NCBI GenBank assembly: GCA_013178275.1
Contig: JABLWZ010000026.1
Span: 1 to 58,882, forward strand
Reading direction: 5' to 3'
DNA from: Bacillota bacterium
GTDB lineage: Bacteria > Bacillota > Ch66 > Ch109
DNA length: 58,882 nucleotides
Below the pieces are notes generated by a model, which ran no database searches, was not told the origin of the DNA, and saw only the letters and a program-made list of their open reading frames with translations. Below are positions 7,468 to 16,129 of this stretch, one piece after another. How positions within the stretch are numbered: the first letter of the stretch is position 1; each line of letters begins with the position of its first letter. The translations under genes and the position numbers were made by a program.

Positions 7468-8973
7468 ATGAAGGAGAATAAACTGGACCCGGTAAGCGCC
7501 TCCAATTACCTTATCAAGCTTTTCGCCCAATCATCTTCCAGCCAGGAATACATTGAAAAAACCCTGAATCTGCTCAGATCCTATATCGGCGGTCAGTGCG
7601 CGGGAATAAGGGTGTTTTCCGGGGAAGGCAGATACTGCTGCGAGTCGTGTGTAGGTTTCGAACCGTCTTCCTGCGGCCAGGGAAGGGAGTTTAAAGAATT
7701 AATAAATCAATGTGTTTTTGTCGAAACCTTTAATATACCCATAACCCACCGCAGCGAGGTCCTGGGAGCGATTTACCTTTCCCGGGACCAGGAGTCGAGT
7801 TCCCGGGAGGTTGAACCCTTCATCAGATCTGTCGCCCCTACCATAGGCGATGCTGTTTATCGGTTTAACATGGAGGAGATGCTCAGGCGGACCTCGGATT
7901 CCCAGATAGCCATCAATTTATTGTTGAGTCTGGCCCTGCAGGAAATTTCCCTGGAAGAGTACCTGAACCAGGTGCTCGAGTTGATACTCGGCATTTCCTG
8001 GCTCACCTTCGAGCAGATAGGCGCCATATTCCTCGTCGAGGACGATCCCGGGGTTTTAGTGATGAAGGTGCAGAACAATCTGTCGCCGCTGCTGCTGGAA
8101 AGGTGTTTGCGGGTTCCATTCGGCACCTGCCTCTGCGGCCAGGCGGCCCTGAAGGGTCGGATTCAGTTCGCGAGCTGTTTAGATGAGCGCCATACCACTA
8201 CCTACGAAGGGATCAGGCCTCACGGCCACTATTGTATACCGATTATCTCCAAAGAAACCATCCTCGGCGTGATCAACCTCTACGTGAAGGACGGTCACCA
8301 GAGAAACCAGTCCGAGGAGGTATTTTTAACCGCCATAGCCAACACCCTGGCTGGAATCATCCTGCGTAAAAAAGCGGAAGACGCGCTCAAACAGGGCATC
8401 ACCAACCTGAGGTTGACCCTGGAGGGGACGGTAAAGACCCTGGCCATAATCACCGAGAAAAGGGACCCTTACACTGCCGGCCATCAGCAGCGGGTGGCTG
8501 AACTCGCCTCGAACATCGCCCGGGAGATGGGGCTGCCCGCCGAGCAGATAGAGTCTATCCGCATCGCCGGGACTCTTCACGATATCGGGAAGATCTCCAT
8601 CCCGTCCGACATCCTGAATAAGCCTTCCGAACTGACCGAACTCGAAAAGGCCCTTATTTTCACCCACCCCCAGGCTGGCTACGATATGTTGAGAACCATA
8701 CCCTTTTCATTCCCGGCAGCTGAAATAATCCTGCAGCACCACGAAAGGATCGACGGTTCGGGTTATCCGAACGGAATCAAAGGGGACGCCATCCTGCTGG
8801 AGGCTAAAATCATCGCGGTCGCCGATGTCGTGGAGGCGATGCTCTCCCACCGGCCTTACCGCCCGGCCCTCAGCCTGGAGGAGGCGCTTTATGAAATAAA
8901 TCGGCATCGGAACTCACTTTTTGACGCTGAAGTGGTCGATGCCTGCATTCGCCTGCTGCTGGTGACTATTTAA
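7468..8973 (+). CDS. GAF-domain HD-GYP phosphodiesterase (c-di-GMP signalling)
   Basis: A 501-residue soluble signalling protein. Two GAF-like regions (about residues 15-150 and 165-305) precede a complete HD-GYP domain (about 330-500). The catalytic motifs are intact: LHDIGKISIP and HHERIDGSGYPNG, with the GYP triad present, so it should hydrolyse cyclic di-GMP (or a related dinucleotide). GAF domains normally sense small ligands or redox cofactors; the first one here contains several cysteines (GQCAG, RYCCESCVG), which could hold a metal or Fe-S sensor. The ATG at 7468 is chosen over an upstream frame opening because MKENKLDP follows a GAAAGG site and the earlier stretch looks non-coding. 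Confidence 0.85.
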   Translation: MKENKLDPVSASNYLIKLFAQSSSSQEYIEKTLNLLRSYIGGQCAGIRVFSGEGRYCCESCVGFEPSSCGQGREFKELINQCVFVETFNIPITHRSEVLGAIYLSRDQESSSREVEPFIRSVAPTIGDAVYRFNMEEMLRRTSDSQIAINLLLSLALQEISLEEYLNQVLELILGISWLTFEQIGAIFLVEDDPGVLVMKVQNNLSPLLLERCLRVPFGTCLCGQAALKGRIQFASCLDERHTTTYEGIRPHGHYCIPIISKETILGVINLYVKDGHQRNQSEEVFLTAIANTLAGIILRKKAEDALKQGITNLRLTLEGTVKTLAIITEKRDPYTAGHQQRVAELASNIAREMGLPAEQIESIRIAGTLHDIGKISIPSDILNKPSELTELEKALIFTHPQAGYDMLRTIPFSFPAAEIILQHHERIDGSGYPNGIKGDAILLEAKIIAVADVVEAMLSHRPYRPALSLEEALYEINRHRNSLFDAEVVDACIRLLLVTI

Positions 8974-8982
8974 TTTATCACG

Positions 8983-9633
8983 TTAAATGTCGGTTATACT
9001 GCCGTCGGTTATCTGCTTCACTCGATCCGCCCGCTTCGCAAGATCGTGGTCGTGCGTGACCAGGAGCAGCGCTTTCCCCTGCCGCGGCAGCTCTAATAGG
9101 TAGTCGCTTACCCAGGACGCCTGCCTGTAATCCAGGTCATTGGTCGGCTCATCGGCTAAAACCACCCGGGGGGCCAGCAGTATCGCCCTGGCGATCGCCA
9201 CCCGGCGTTTTTGCCCGACACTCAGCTGGTAGGGCAGGTGGTTTAACCGTCCTCCCAGTCCCAGGTCTTTTAGTATCTTTTCCGCTTTAGGCCTGAAGCC
9301 GCCTTTCCGGGCGAAGCGGGCCGGGACCAGGACGTTGTCCAGCACCGACAGAGAGCCGATTAACTGGGGGTTTTGAAACACAAACCCGAAGAAGCTGTTT
9401 CTCAGGCTCGATTTGTAGTCGTCAGTAAATGTCGACGATTTTATGTTTTCTATCAGCACCTCCCCCTCGGTCGGGTTCAACAGCAGTCCAAGAATCGCCA
9501 GCATCGTCGTCTTGCCGCTCCCGGAAAGGCCGGTGATGCTGAGGGATTCGCCCTCCCCTATACCAAGGGAGACATTATCAATAATGGTCTCTTTTCCATA
9601 CCGCTTGCTTACTTTAACCGCTTCCAGTAACAA
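8983..9633 (-). CDS. ABC transporter ATP-binding protein (LolD/MacB-type)
   Basis: A 216-residue ATPase of the lipoprotein/efflux type. It has Walker A GLSGSGKTT, Q-loop FVFQNPQLI, a slightly atypical signature LSVGQKRRVAIARA, Walker B VVLADEPTNDLD and the H-loop LVTHD. The open frame extends further upstream, but that part overlaps the permease gene. The TTG at 9633 is preceded by AGCAGG with a 7-nt spacer and gives MLLEAVKVSKRYG, the normal start for this family. Together with the FtsX-like permease next to it, it forms a two-gene exporter at the end of the corrinoid/nitrogenase-like operon. Its cargo is unknown. Confidence 0.85.
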   Translation of the reverse strand: MLLEAVKVSKRYGKETIIDNVSLGIGEGESLSITGLSGSGKTTMLAILGLLLNPTEGEVLIENIKSSTFTDDYKSSLRNSFFGFVFQNPQLIGSLSVLDNVLVPARFARKGGFRPKAEKILKDLGLGGRLNHLPYQLSVGQKRRVAIARAILLAPRVVLADEPTNDLDYRQASWVSDYLLELPRQGKALLLVTHDHDLAKRADRVKQITDGSITDI

Positions 9634-9647
9634 TTGCACACCTGCTC

Positions 9648-10847
9648 TCAGTTGATATCGTCCAGGGACATGGCCAACGAGGGATCGATCTTCCCTCCCT
9701 GCCGGGCTGGAATCCAGGCGGAGATCACGCCCAGGGAAACAAAGACCAGGGTTATCCCCAACGCCCCTGCGATCACGGTCAACAGCGGCGGGCTTATGTA
9801 AGGGAATGCACTCTGTTCCTGTAAAAACGCGAGGATACAATAATACAGCAAACCCCCGACCGCAATCCCGGAAACCGCTCCCGCGAAGGTCAGAACGACC
9901 GCCTCCCCGACCACCAGCAGCTTCAAGTCAGCGCGGGTGGCTCCCAGGGCGCGGTACAATCCCCACTCGCCTTTACGGTCCCAGGCCAGGGAAAAGAACC
10001 TGGAAAACAGCTGCAGAAAAGAAGCTGCCGATATCAGGATGCCGCCGATCAGTATAACCACAAAAATGGTGTCCATCTGCTGCCGGACCTTATTCACCAC
10101 CTCGCTGGTGCTGATGACCTTGAGCTTACCCGTGCCTTCAACCGCTTTAACGATGTCCTCACCCGGGTGGTTTTCATCGACCTCTATCAATAGGTTCGAA
10201 ACCAGGTTCTCTGGCGGGCCGTTCTCTTTCCATATGTAGTTGAAGTAAGGGCTCTCCTTGGCGAGCTGGCGCGCTGTATCCAGGGTGACGATTATCGAAT
10301 AGTCGAGGCTGTTGCCGGCCGGTTCCAGGACGGCGGCCACCTTAAAGGTCTTGTTCAGTATAACGGCTTGCTCGCCCTTGAAACCCTGTACCTTGGCGCC
10401 GATCAGCACTTCATCCCGCCCCAGGGGACCGCTCCGGCCGTCCCGCAGCCACGATCCGATCAGCCAGTCGGTTTCGGGATCGTAACCGATCAATCGAACC
10501 GCGTCCCCAACACTGCAGCAGTCCTCGCTCAGGGTCTGGGTGAAGAACTGGGAGGTCACCCGGCGCACCCCGGGAATCTGAGCGGTCTTTTCGAGATAAT
10601 CCAGGGGCATATAGACGTTCAAGGGAGCGCCGGTGAAAAGGGCGCTCTCCGGGTCGAGCCTGACACTGTCGGGCACCACCAGCAGGTCGGCGCCCAGACG
10701 TTTTTTACCGGTCTCCAGCCCCTGCGACACCCCCAGGTACATGATAAGCAGGGAAAACAGTATCCCCACGCTGATCGCCACCGCTAACAGGGTCGATAAT
10801 GACTGAACCCACCTTCGGATCAGGCTCTGCCAGATGATATGCAGCAT
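9648..10847 (-). CDS. ABC transporter permease, FtsX/MacB-like
   Basis: A 399-residue permease. An N-terminal TM helix (about 12-37) is followed by a large extracytoplasmic domain (residues 40-260) and three C-terminal TM helices, the FtsX/MacB_PCD layout. LYRALGATRADLKLLVVGEAVVL is the typical coupling segment. It starts 2 nt after the DUF4418 stop and ends 14 nt before the ATPase start, so all three are co-translated. Such pairs export or mechanotransmit rather than import. The link to the upstream methyl-transfer genes is positional only. Confidence 0.85.
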   Translation of the reverse strand: MLHIIWQSLIRRWVQSLSTLLAVAISVGILFSLLIMYLGVSQGLETGKKRLGADLLVVPDSVRLDPESALFTGAPLNVYMPLDYLEKTAQIPGVRRVTSQFFTQTLSEDCCSVGDAVRLIGYDPETDWLIGSWLRDGRSGPLGRDEVLIGAKVQGFKGEQAVILNKTFKVAAVLEPAGNSLDYSIIVTLDTARQLAKESPYFNYIWKENGPPENLVSNLLIEVDENHPGEDIVKAVEGTGKLKVISTSEVVNKVRQQMDTIFVVILIGGILISAASFLQLFSRFFSLAWDRKGEWGLYRALGATRADLKLLVVGEAVVLTFAGAVSGIAVGGLLYYCILAFLQEQSAFPYISPPLLTVIAGALGITLVFVSLGVISAWIPARQGGKIDPSLAMSLDDIN

Positions 10848-10848
10848 T

Positions 10849-11301
10849 TTACGCCTCTTCCTCTTCTGATTGTTGAGCGCCCTCTTCTCTCACGGTCGAG
10901 GGGGCGATGAAGGCCAGCACGATGCCCGCGACCGCCAGCAGGCTTCCGATGATTACCGTCCAGGTACGGGTGATATGGCAGGAGGCCACATGACCGGTGC
11001 ATATCCCGATGATGAAATCCTGAACAATCAGTACCGCTATTATTCCTTGTAACGAAATGAAAAGCCCTCCGAGCCGACGTCCCTCGGCGCCCCGGATCAA
11101 AAACAGGACGACCGCTGTGATCAGCGCGGCTGTCGATACCAGCAGTTCGGCCTGATACGCGTAGTGGCAGCGCATGGGAGTCATTCCCCCGTTAGCCGTC
11201 TGCATCATCATCTCGCAGATCGGGAATACCCAGGGCACGATAATCAGTGCTATACTAAGGACCGCGGCTATCCCGACCGCATATTTCCATTTTCTGTTCA
11301 T
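10849..11301 (-). CDS. DUF4418 membrane protein
   Basis: A 150-residue protein with four hydrophobic segments (about 7-30, 50-70, 78-98, 113-132). It contains CEMMMQTANGGMTPMRCHYAYQAE and ICTGHVASCHITRTW, cysteine/methionine/histidine-bearing loops that are the recognisable features of DUF4418. These families usually sit beside LolD/FtsX-type ABC pairs, as here. The conserved Cys, Met and His residues hint at a metal or heme ligand role, but the function is not known. Confidence 0.78.
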   Translation of the reverse strand: MNRKWKYAVGIAAVLSIALIIVPWVFPICEMMMQTANGGMTPMRCHYAYQAELLVSTAALITAVVLFLIRGAEGRRLGGLFISLQGIIAVLIVQDFIIGICTGHVASCHITRTWTVIIGSLLAVAGIVLAFIAPSTVREEGAQQSEEEEA

Positions 11302-11342
11302 TTACTCCCCTCCAGTTGAACCGTTTTTAATTGTAGATTCTA

Positions 11343-13016
11343 TTAAAATCCCAGGCAGTTCACGAACAGCCGGTCAAACCGGGGATGGCTGGCCAGGTCC
11401 AACACGCTGACGTTTTCGATTTCTCCCTGGATCTGTTCCCTTGCTCCCCGGTCCAACAAAAACCCTTTCCCTCCGGTAAGCGAGGTGTTGCCGATAAACT
11501 CTATACGGCCTTTAAACTCTTTGGGCAGGAGTCCGATATTGATTAAACTGGCCGGCCGCAGGTGATACCCAAAAGCCCCCGCTATCAAGACCCGGTCCAC
11601 ATCGTCGGCTTTTAATCCGCTGCTGCCGAGCAAAAACTCGATGCCGACCCGGATCGCCCCTTTGGCCAACTGCACCTGCCTTATGTCCTTCTGCGTAAGG
11701 TAAACGTTCTCGGCCAATTTAAACCGCAGCCGCCCGTCCGACTCGACCAACCGGCCTTTCAGCCCCGCCGGGATCAGTTTTGCGTCCGGCTCGACCAGCT
11801 TTCCATTTTTATTGATCAGTCCGTGCTTGACCAGTTCCCCCACCACGTCTATCAGGCCGCTCCCGCATATGCCGACCGGAGCAGTTTCCCCGATCGTCTT
11901 CAGCTTAAGGACGCCGTCTTTTTCCAGCTTGAACTGCTCTATCGCTCCCCGGCTGGCCCGCATCCCGCAGGAGATGTTCATCCCCTCGAAGGCCGGCCCC
12001 GCCGCGGTGGAAGTGGCTGCGAGCCGGCCATCCACCGCGAGGACCATCTCTCCGTTGGTGCCGATGTCCACCAGCAGCGTTACCCCATTCAACTCGTACA
12101 GGCCCGATGCGAGAATCCCCGAGGTGATGTCAGCCCCCACAAAGGATGAGATGATGGGCGGCAGGTAGATCATCGCCATTTCCGACACCTTCAGGCCGTG
12201 CTCCACCGCCCGCAGGTAGGTCCCGCCGAAAATCTGCGGGGTATACGGGTACTTCCCCAGGGTGAAGGGGTTTACCCGGGCGGCCAGGTGCAGCATGCAG
12301 GTGTTGCCGCTGTATACCACCTCGTAGATGTTGTCTGTACTGACACCCGAATCGGCTGCAAGCTGTGCTATCATCCGATTCAGTTCCCGGACCAGGCCTG
12401 AATACAGGGTATCGAGGCCTTCATCCACCGAGGCGAACTTGATCCGGGATAAAACGTCCTGCGCGTGTACCGCCTGGGGATTCAGGGCAGATACATTTCC
12501 AGCCTCTCTCCCTGAGTTCAGGTCCACCAGTGAGGCCACCAGGGTGGTGGTGCCTATATCCACCACGATGCCGAAGCTTTTACCCGCGGTGTTGCCTTTT
12601 TCAATCCCGAGGAGTTTCCTCCCCGCGTATACTTCTGTTAACCGGGACCTTTCGATAAAAACCTTCTTGATAAAACCGCCCGGTGACGGTTTCAATTCTA
12701 TTCCGTGGCTTAAAACCCGAAGCCCCTTATCCGGTTGGCTGTCGACCAGCTCCACCGTAATGTCCCCGATAATCCTGGTCTGGCAGGACAGGACGCGTCC
12801 CCGGTCGGCCGCTTCGGCCGGGAGCCGGTACTCGGGTTCGAAATAAACGTTGGCCAGCGACTCCGGGGCAAGCTCGACCATGCATTTTCCGCAGATGCCG
12901 ATGCAGCTGCAGGGTGATTCGATTAGGACCCCAGCCAGTCGGGCCGCGTCATGGATAGTGATTCCGGCTGCCACCTCGATCGATTTTTGGTCGGGGTAAA
13001 ATGTAACCTTCGCCAT
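11343..13016 (-). CDS. Corrinoid-activating ASKHA protein with 2Fe-2S domain (RACE type, DUF4445)
   Basis: A 557-residue reductive activator of corrinoid enzymes. The N-terminal ferredoxin-like domain shows CSCIGICGKC plus the fourth cysteine in VLSCQTRI, binding a [2Fe-2S] cluster. A linker leads to a large ASKHA ATPase domain with phosphate motifs IVVDIGTTTLVASLVDL and LLVDIGTNGEMVL and the conserved AGPAFEG, ISCGMRAS and GICGSGLIDV. In known relatives it uses ATP to return inactive Co(II) corrinoid to Co(I). Its ATG follows AAGGAGGG and overlaps the methyltransferase stop region. It directly follows the methyltransferase and corrinoid protein, which are its expected partners. Confidence 0.92.
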   Translation of the reverse strand: MAKVTFYPDQKSIEVAAGITIHDAARLAGVLIESPCSCIGICGKCMVELAPESLANVYFEPEYRLPAEAADRGRVLSCQTRIIGDITVELVDSQPDKGLRVLSHGIELKPSPGGFIKKVFIERSRLTEVYAGRKLLGIEKGNTAGKSFGIVVDIGTTTLVASLVDLNSGREAGNVSALNPQAVHAQDVLSRIKFASVDEGLDTLYSGLVRELNRMIAQLAADSGVSTDNIYEVVYSGNTCMLHLAARVNPFTLGKYPYTPQIFGGTYLRAVEHGLKVSEMAMIYLPPIISSFVGADITSGILASGLYELNGVTLLVDIGTNGEMVLAVDGRLAATSTAAGPAFEGMNISCGMRASRGAIEQFKLEKDGVLKLKTIGETAPVGICGSGLIDVVGELVKHGLINKNGKLVEPDAKLIPAGLKGRLVESDGRLRFKLAENVYLTQKDIRQVQLAKGAIRVGIEFLLGSSGLKADDVDRVLIAGAFGYHLRPASLINIGLLPKEFKGRIEFIGNTSLTGGKGFLLDRGAREQIQGEIENVSVLDLASHPRFDRLFVNCLGF

Positions 13017-13017
13017 C

Positions 13018-14040
13018 TCAGCCCTCCTTCACCACCCGGGTCATCGCCCGGATGTTTTCCAGGGAGGTAGAGGTGCTCAGCCCGCAGGCGGGGGAGATGA
13101 TATCCACCCCGTCCCGAACCAGGGTTTCCGTCTGCCGGGCCACCTTATCCGCGGTGCCGAATTCCAGCAGGTAGGTGCTCAGGTTTCCCATGGTGGTGAG
13201 CTGCGGAAACTCCTCTTTCAGCAGCCGGAGGTTGACCAGGGCGTCGGTGCTGATGGCGTCCGATTTTATCGACGGGATCAGGTGCTTTACGGTGTTCATG
13301 TTTCCGCAGATATGAACTATGACCGGCACGCCGAAGGAATGGACACGGTCGATTACCTGGTTTAGATACCTGACCGCGTATTCTTCAAACATCTTCGGTC
13401 CCAGTATCTCTCCGGTGGCGGTGGGGTCCCCGATGGATATCAGCGTGACCCCGCTTTCGACCATCAGCCGGGCGTACTCGATCAGGTGCTCGCTGACGTG
13501 GTCGATGACCCGATGCGCGTTCGGCTTATCCTTTCTGAGTTCCTTGAGGAAGGTGATCGGGTCGACAATCGAAGCGGTGGTGCTGATCGGGCCGGTAAGG
13601 TTTCCTATCACCGGGACTTCGGGGTAGGCCTGTGCCAGGAGGTGGCCGGCCTGGGTTATGGTATTGATCCGTTCGATCTTTTCCAGCTGTTTAATGCCGT
13701 CCAGCCGGACCTCCGCAACTGAAGCATAAAGCTCTTTCTCGATCTTGGGTTCGCAGGACAAGGTGCCGTAGTTTATCTCGCTGCCCAGCGCCTCCGCCTC
13801 TACCGTCATGCAGAAGGGAATGCCGAAATTCTCAAAACCGGTGTTCTCGTGAACGTCATAGGCCAGTTCCGCCATCAGCTCAGCGTCATGATGGGCCTCG
13901 GGCAGGGTGTGCCCGGTCTGGTTCATGATCTCGACGATGGCCGCGTTCATCATGCCCCCGGTGCAGATGACCGGCGGGCGGTCGATCTTTCTCTTTTGCA
14001 GTGCCCCGAGCAGCCGCTCCTTGGGGGTTAACCAGCTCAT
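13018..14040 (-). CDS. MtaA/CmuA-type corrinoid methyltransferase (UroD fold)
   Basis: A 340-residue member of the uroporphyrinogen decarboxylase-fold methyltransferases, which move methyl groups between corrinoid proteins and thiols. The zinc site is present: VHICGN (His-X-Cys) near residue 242 and the distal Cys in ISPACGLSTST near 318. LTGPISTTASI and ISIGDPTATGEILGP are further family motifs. The MtsA/MtbA/MtaA branch includes enzymes that demethylate methyl thioethers. It starts one base after the corrinoid-protein stop, so the two proteins are made together. A second, divergent copy lies at 17688-18713. Confidence 0.9.
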   Translation of the reverse strand: MSWLTPKERLLGALQKRKIDRPPVICTGGMMNAAIVEIMNQTGHTLPEAHHDAELMAELAYDVHENTGFENFGIPFCMTVEAEALGSEINYGTLSCEPKIEKELYASVAEVRLDGIKQLEKIERINTITQAGHLLAQAYPEVPVIGNLTGPISTTASIVDPITFLKELRKDKPNAHRVIDHVSEHLIEYARLMVESGVTLISIGDPTATGEILGPKMFEEYAVRYLNQVIDRVHSFGVPVIVHICGNMNTVKHLIPSIKSDAISTDALVNLRLLKEEFPQLTTMGNLSTYLLEFGTADKVARQTETLVRDGVDIISPACGLSTSTSLENIRAMTRVVKEG

Positions 14041-14697
14041 TTACGCAGAGACCTCCAATAGTTTTTTAGCCAGCTTGACCGATTCGGCCGCGTTGGCCGC
14101 GTATCCGTCAGCCCCGATCTTATTGGCGTAGCCCTGGGAAATCGGTCCCCCGCCGATCATCACCTTAAACCTCTGCCGGATGTTCTCCTGGTTTAAAATC
14201 CTGATCACATCTTCCATCCCGTCCATGGTGGTGGTCATCAGGGTCGAGATGCCGATAATGCTGGCCCCGGTCTCTTTGGCCTTCTCTACAAACACGGAGG
14301 CCGGGGCGTCCCGCCCGATGTCGATCACCTCGAACCCGGAGGTCTCCAGCATGATCTTGACCAGGTTCTTGCCTATGTCATGGGTGTCTCCCTCGATGAC
14401 CCCGATGACGATTTTGTGTTTCTCTCCCGCGGTCTCGGCCTTCAGGTGGGGCTTCAGGACCTCCAGGCCGGCGTTCATGGCATCGGAGCACATCAACAGC
14501 TCCGGGATGAAGTACTCTTCTTCTTCAAAGAGCTTCCCCGCCCTATCCATCCCGTCGGCCAGGCCTTTATCGATGGCCTCGTAAGCATCCAGGCGGTTAT
14601 CCACTATGGTATGGGAAACGGATACCGCCCGGTCCTCATCCATCTCCACCACGGCGTCGGACAGTTCGTTGAACAACGCTTCTTTTGATTGTGACAT
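14041..14697 (-). CDS. Corrinoid (B12-binding) methyl-carrier protein
   Basis: A 218-residue two-domain carrier of the MtaC/MtbC/MttC type. Residues 1-85 are the helical cap (B12-binding-2). The Rossmann-like cobalamin domain has the base-off/His-on motif EGDTHDIGKNLV at about residues 108-119, then STLMTTTM and MIGGGPISQGYANKIGADGYA. The His in DTHDIG would coordinate cobalt. AAGGGGTG precedes the ATG. It lies between the nitrogenase-like K subunit and the MtaA-type enzyme, so methyl transfer and the nitrogenase-like reaction are probably linked. Confidence 0.94.
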   Translation of the reverse strand: MSQSKEALFNELSDAVVEMDEDRAVSVSHTIVDNRLDAYEAIDKGLADGMDRAGKLFEEEEYFIPELLMCSDAMNAGLEVLKPHLKAETAGEKHKIVIGVIEGDTHDIGKNLVKIMLETSGFEVIDIGRDAPASVFVEKAKETGASIIGISTLMTTTMDGMEDVIRILNQENIRQRFKVMIGGGPISQGYANKIGADGYAANAAESVKLAKKLLEVSA

Positions 14698-14788
14698 TTT
14701 TGTTCACCCCTTTTATTACTCGCCACAGTGACGCAGCCTATAAGCTCCTGGCGTTTTTTTCGCGTTCTGTCAGAGGTCTCGGTGACAG

Positions 14789-16129
14789 CTACCTCCCGGC
14801 GATGATCGAGCTGAGAAGGTCCTCCGTCAGCCGCAGCCCGCCCTGGTATCCGGTGTAGCCCCTATCGAGTACGGCTCGGTTCGCTACTGGAAAACTGACG
14901 CTCAGGTGAGCCGCTCCCAACGTAACGGCCAGTTCCCGGTCCAGTGAACTCCCGACCACGAAGGCCGGGCTGAAGGCGTTATAGTATTTCTGCCCTTGGT
15001 TCCTGGGCCGAAACCGGTTCAGGTGTCCCAGGATTTCGCTGCTGTCGCTCTCAAATACCAGATGCGGCCTGATGCCCGACTCCAGGCCGCTCAAACGGTC
15101 CGCCAGCCGAGGTTTGAACGATTCGTCAACCTGGTCGGTGCAGGCTACCAGTTCGGGCAGCCAGCCCAGGTCGTCCGCCAGGAACCTGGCCAGGGCCACG
15201 GAGTAGTTGGCGTCGCCCACGACCACGGCATAACGCTGAAGGTCCAGGTCATTGTAGCAATCGGTGAGCGGTTCCAGGTAACGGTAGAAGAGCCGGTTTT
15301 CCTGCTCGATCAATTCTTCCACCAGGACCGGGTCTATGGACAGCGCGGAGCCGACCTGCCGCAGGAAGCTCCCGGTCGCCGATGGTCCGATGGGCAGAGG
15401 AGAGGTGATATAAGGAGTACCGTAAAGTTCCTCGCTCTGTTTGGCCGTCTCAATCCCGTAGAGGTCCGAAACCACTATGTTTAGCTCGGCGCTGGCGGCT
15501 TCCCTGATTTTTTCCAATGTGTCCGCCTCGGTGAAGAAGGCGTTTACCTCCAGGCCGAGCTTTCCCAGCAGCCGCACCAGACCGTTGAGGTTGCCCCGCC
15601 AGAAGACATCCATGAAAGGCACGACGCCCAGCAGGTTTACCCGTCCTTTAACCCTTCCCGAATCTTTGTTCGCGTAGTCGCGGAACAGCGACTGCAGGAC
15701 CAGATCGTAGCCATAATACGAATCGCCTTTGAACCCTCCGGTTTCAGCGTAGATGATTTCTACTCCCCGCTCCCGGAACTCGTTTATTACCGCCCTGGTG
15801 TCGTCGCCGATGATGTCGGTAACACAACTGGTTAGGACGATGTAAAGCTCTCCGGCTATTACCTCCAGGGTACTGGCGATTTGTTCCCGAAGCCGCTCCG
15901 CGCCTCCGAACACGACGTCGCGTTCCCGTACATTGGAACTCGGAACGCTCAGTCCGCCGCAGTAACCGCCGACCTGCAGGCCAGAACCCCCATTCTGCGT
16001 CCAGGTGATGTTCCCGGTGCAGCCGGCAGCGGCATGCAGCACCGGCACAGCACCCGGCAGCGCGGTGACTGTCCCCAACGCTCCACCCAGCGCGCAAAGG
16101 TATCGGGGCCTTGCGATAAAACTACTCAG
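14789..16129 (-). CDS. Nitrogenase-like component 1, beta (K-like) subunit
   Basis: A 446-residue NifK/BchB-superfamily protein. Three P-cluster-type cysteines are conserved, in HAAAGCTGN, GYCGG and TSCVTDIIGDD (about residues 37, 57 and 102). The conserved N-terminus RPRYLCALGGALG lies upstream of the first TTG (16078), so the true start must be earlier. No ATG, GTG or TTG occurs there in frame; CTG at 16129, eight bases after GAGGGGGG and overlapping the D-like stop, is the best candidate. It forms a heterodimer partner with the D-like subunit just upstream. It is shorter than true NifK (about 520) and lacks its N-terminal extension. Confidence 0.85.
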   Translation of the reverse strand: MSSFIARPRYLCALGGALGTVTALPGAVPVLHAAAGCTGNITWTQNGGSGLQVGGYCGGLSVPSSNVRERDVVFGGAERLREQIASTLEVIAGELYIVLTSCVTDIIGDDTRAVINEFRERGVEIIYAETGGFKGDSYYGYDLVLQSLFRDYANKDSGRVKGRVNLLGVVPFMDVFWRGNLNGLVRLLGKLGLEVNAFFTEADTLEKIREAASAELNIVVSDLYGIETAKQSEELYGTPYITSPLPIGPSATGSFLRQVGSALSIDPVLVEELIEQENRLFYRYLEPLTDCYNDLDLQRYAVVVGDANYSVALARFLADDLGWLPELVACTDQVDESFKPRLADRLSGLESGIRPHLVFESDSSEILGHLNRFRPRNQGQKYYNAFSPAFVVGSSLDRELAVTLGAAHLSVSFPVANRAVLDRGYTGYQGGLRLTEDLLSSIIAGR

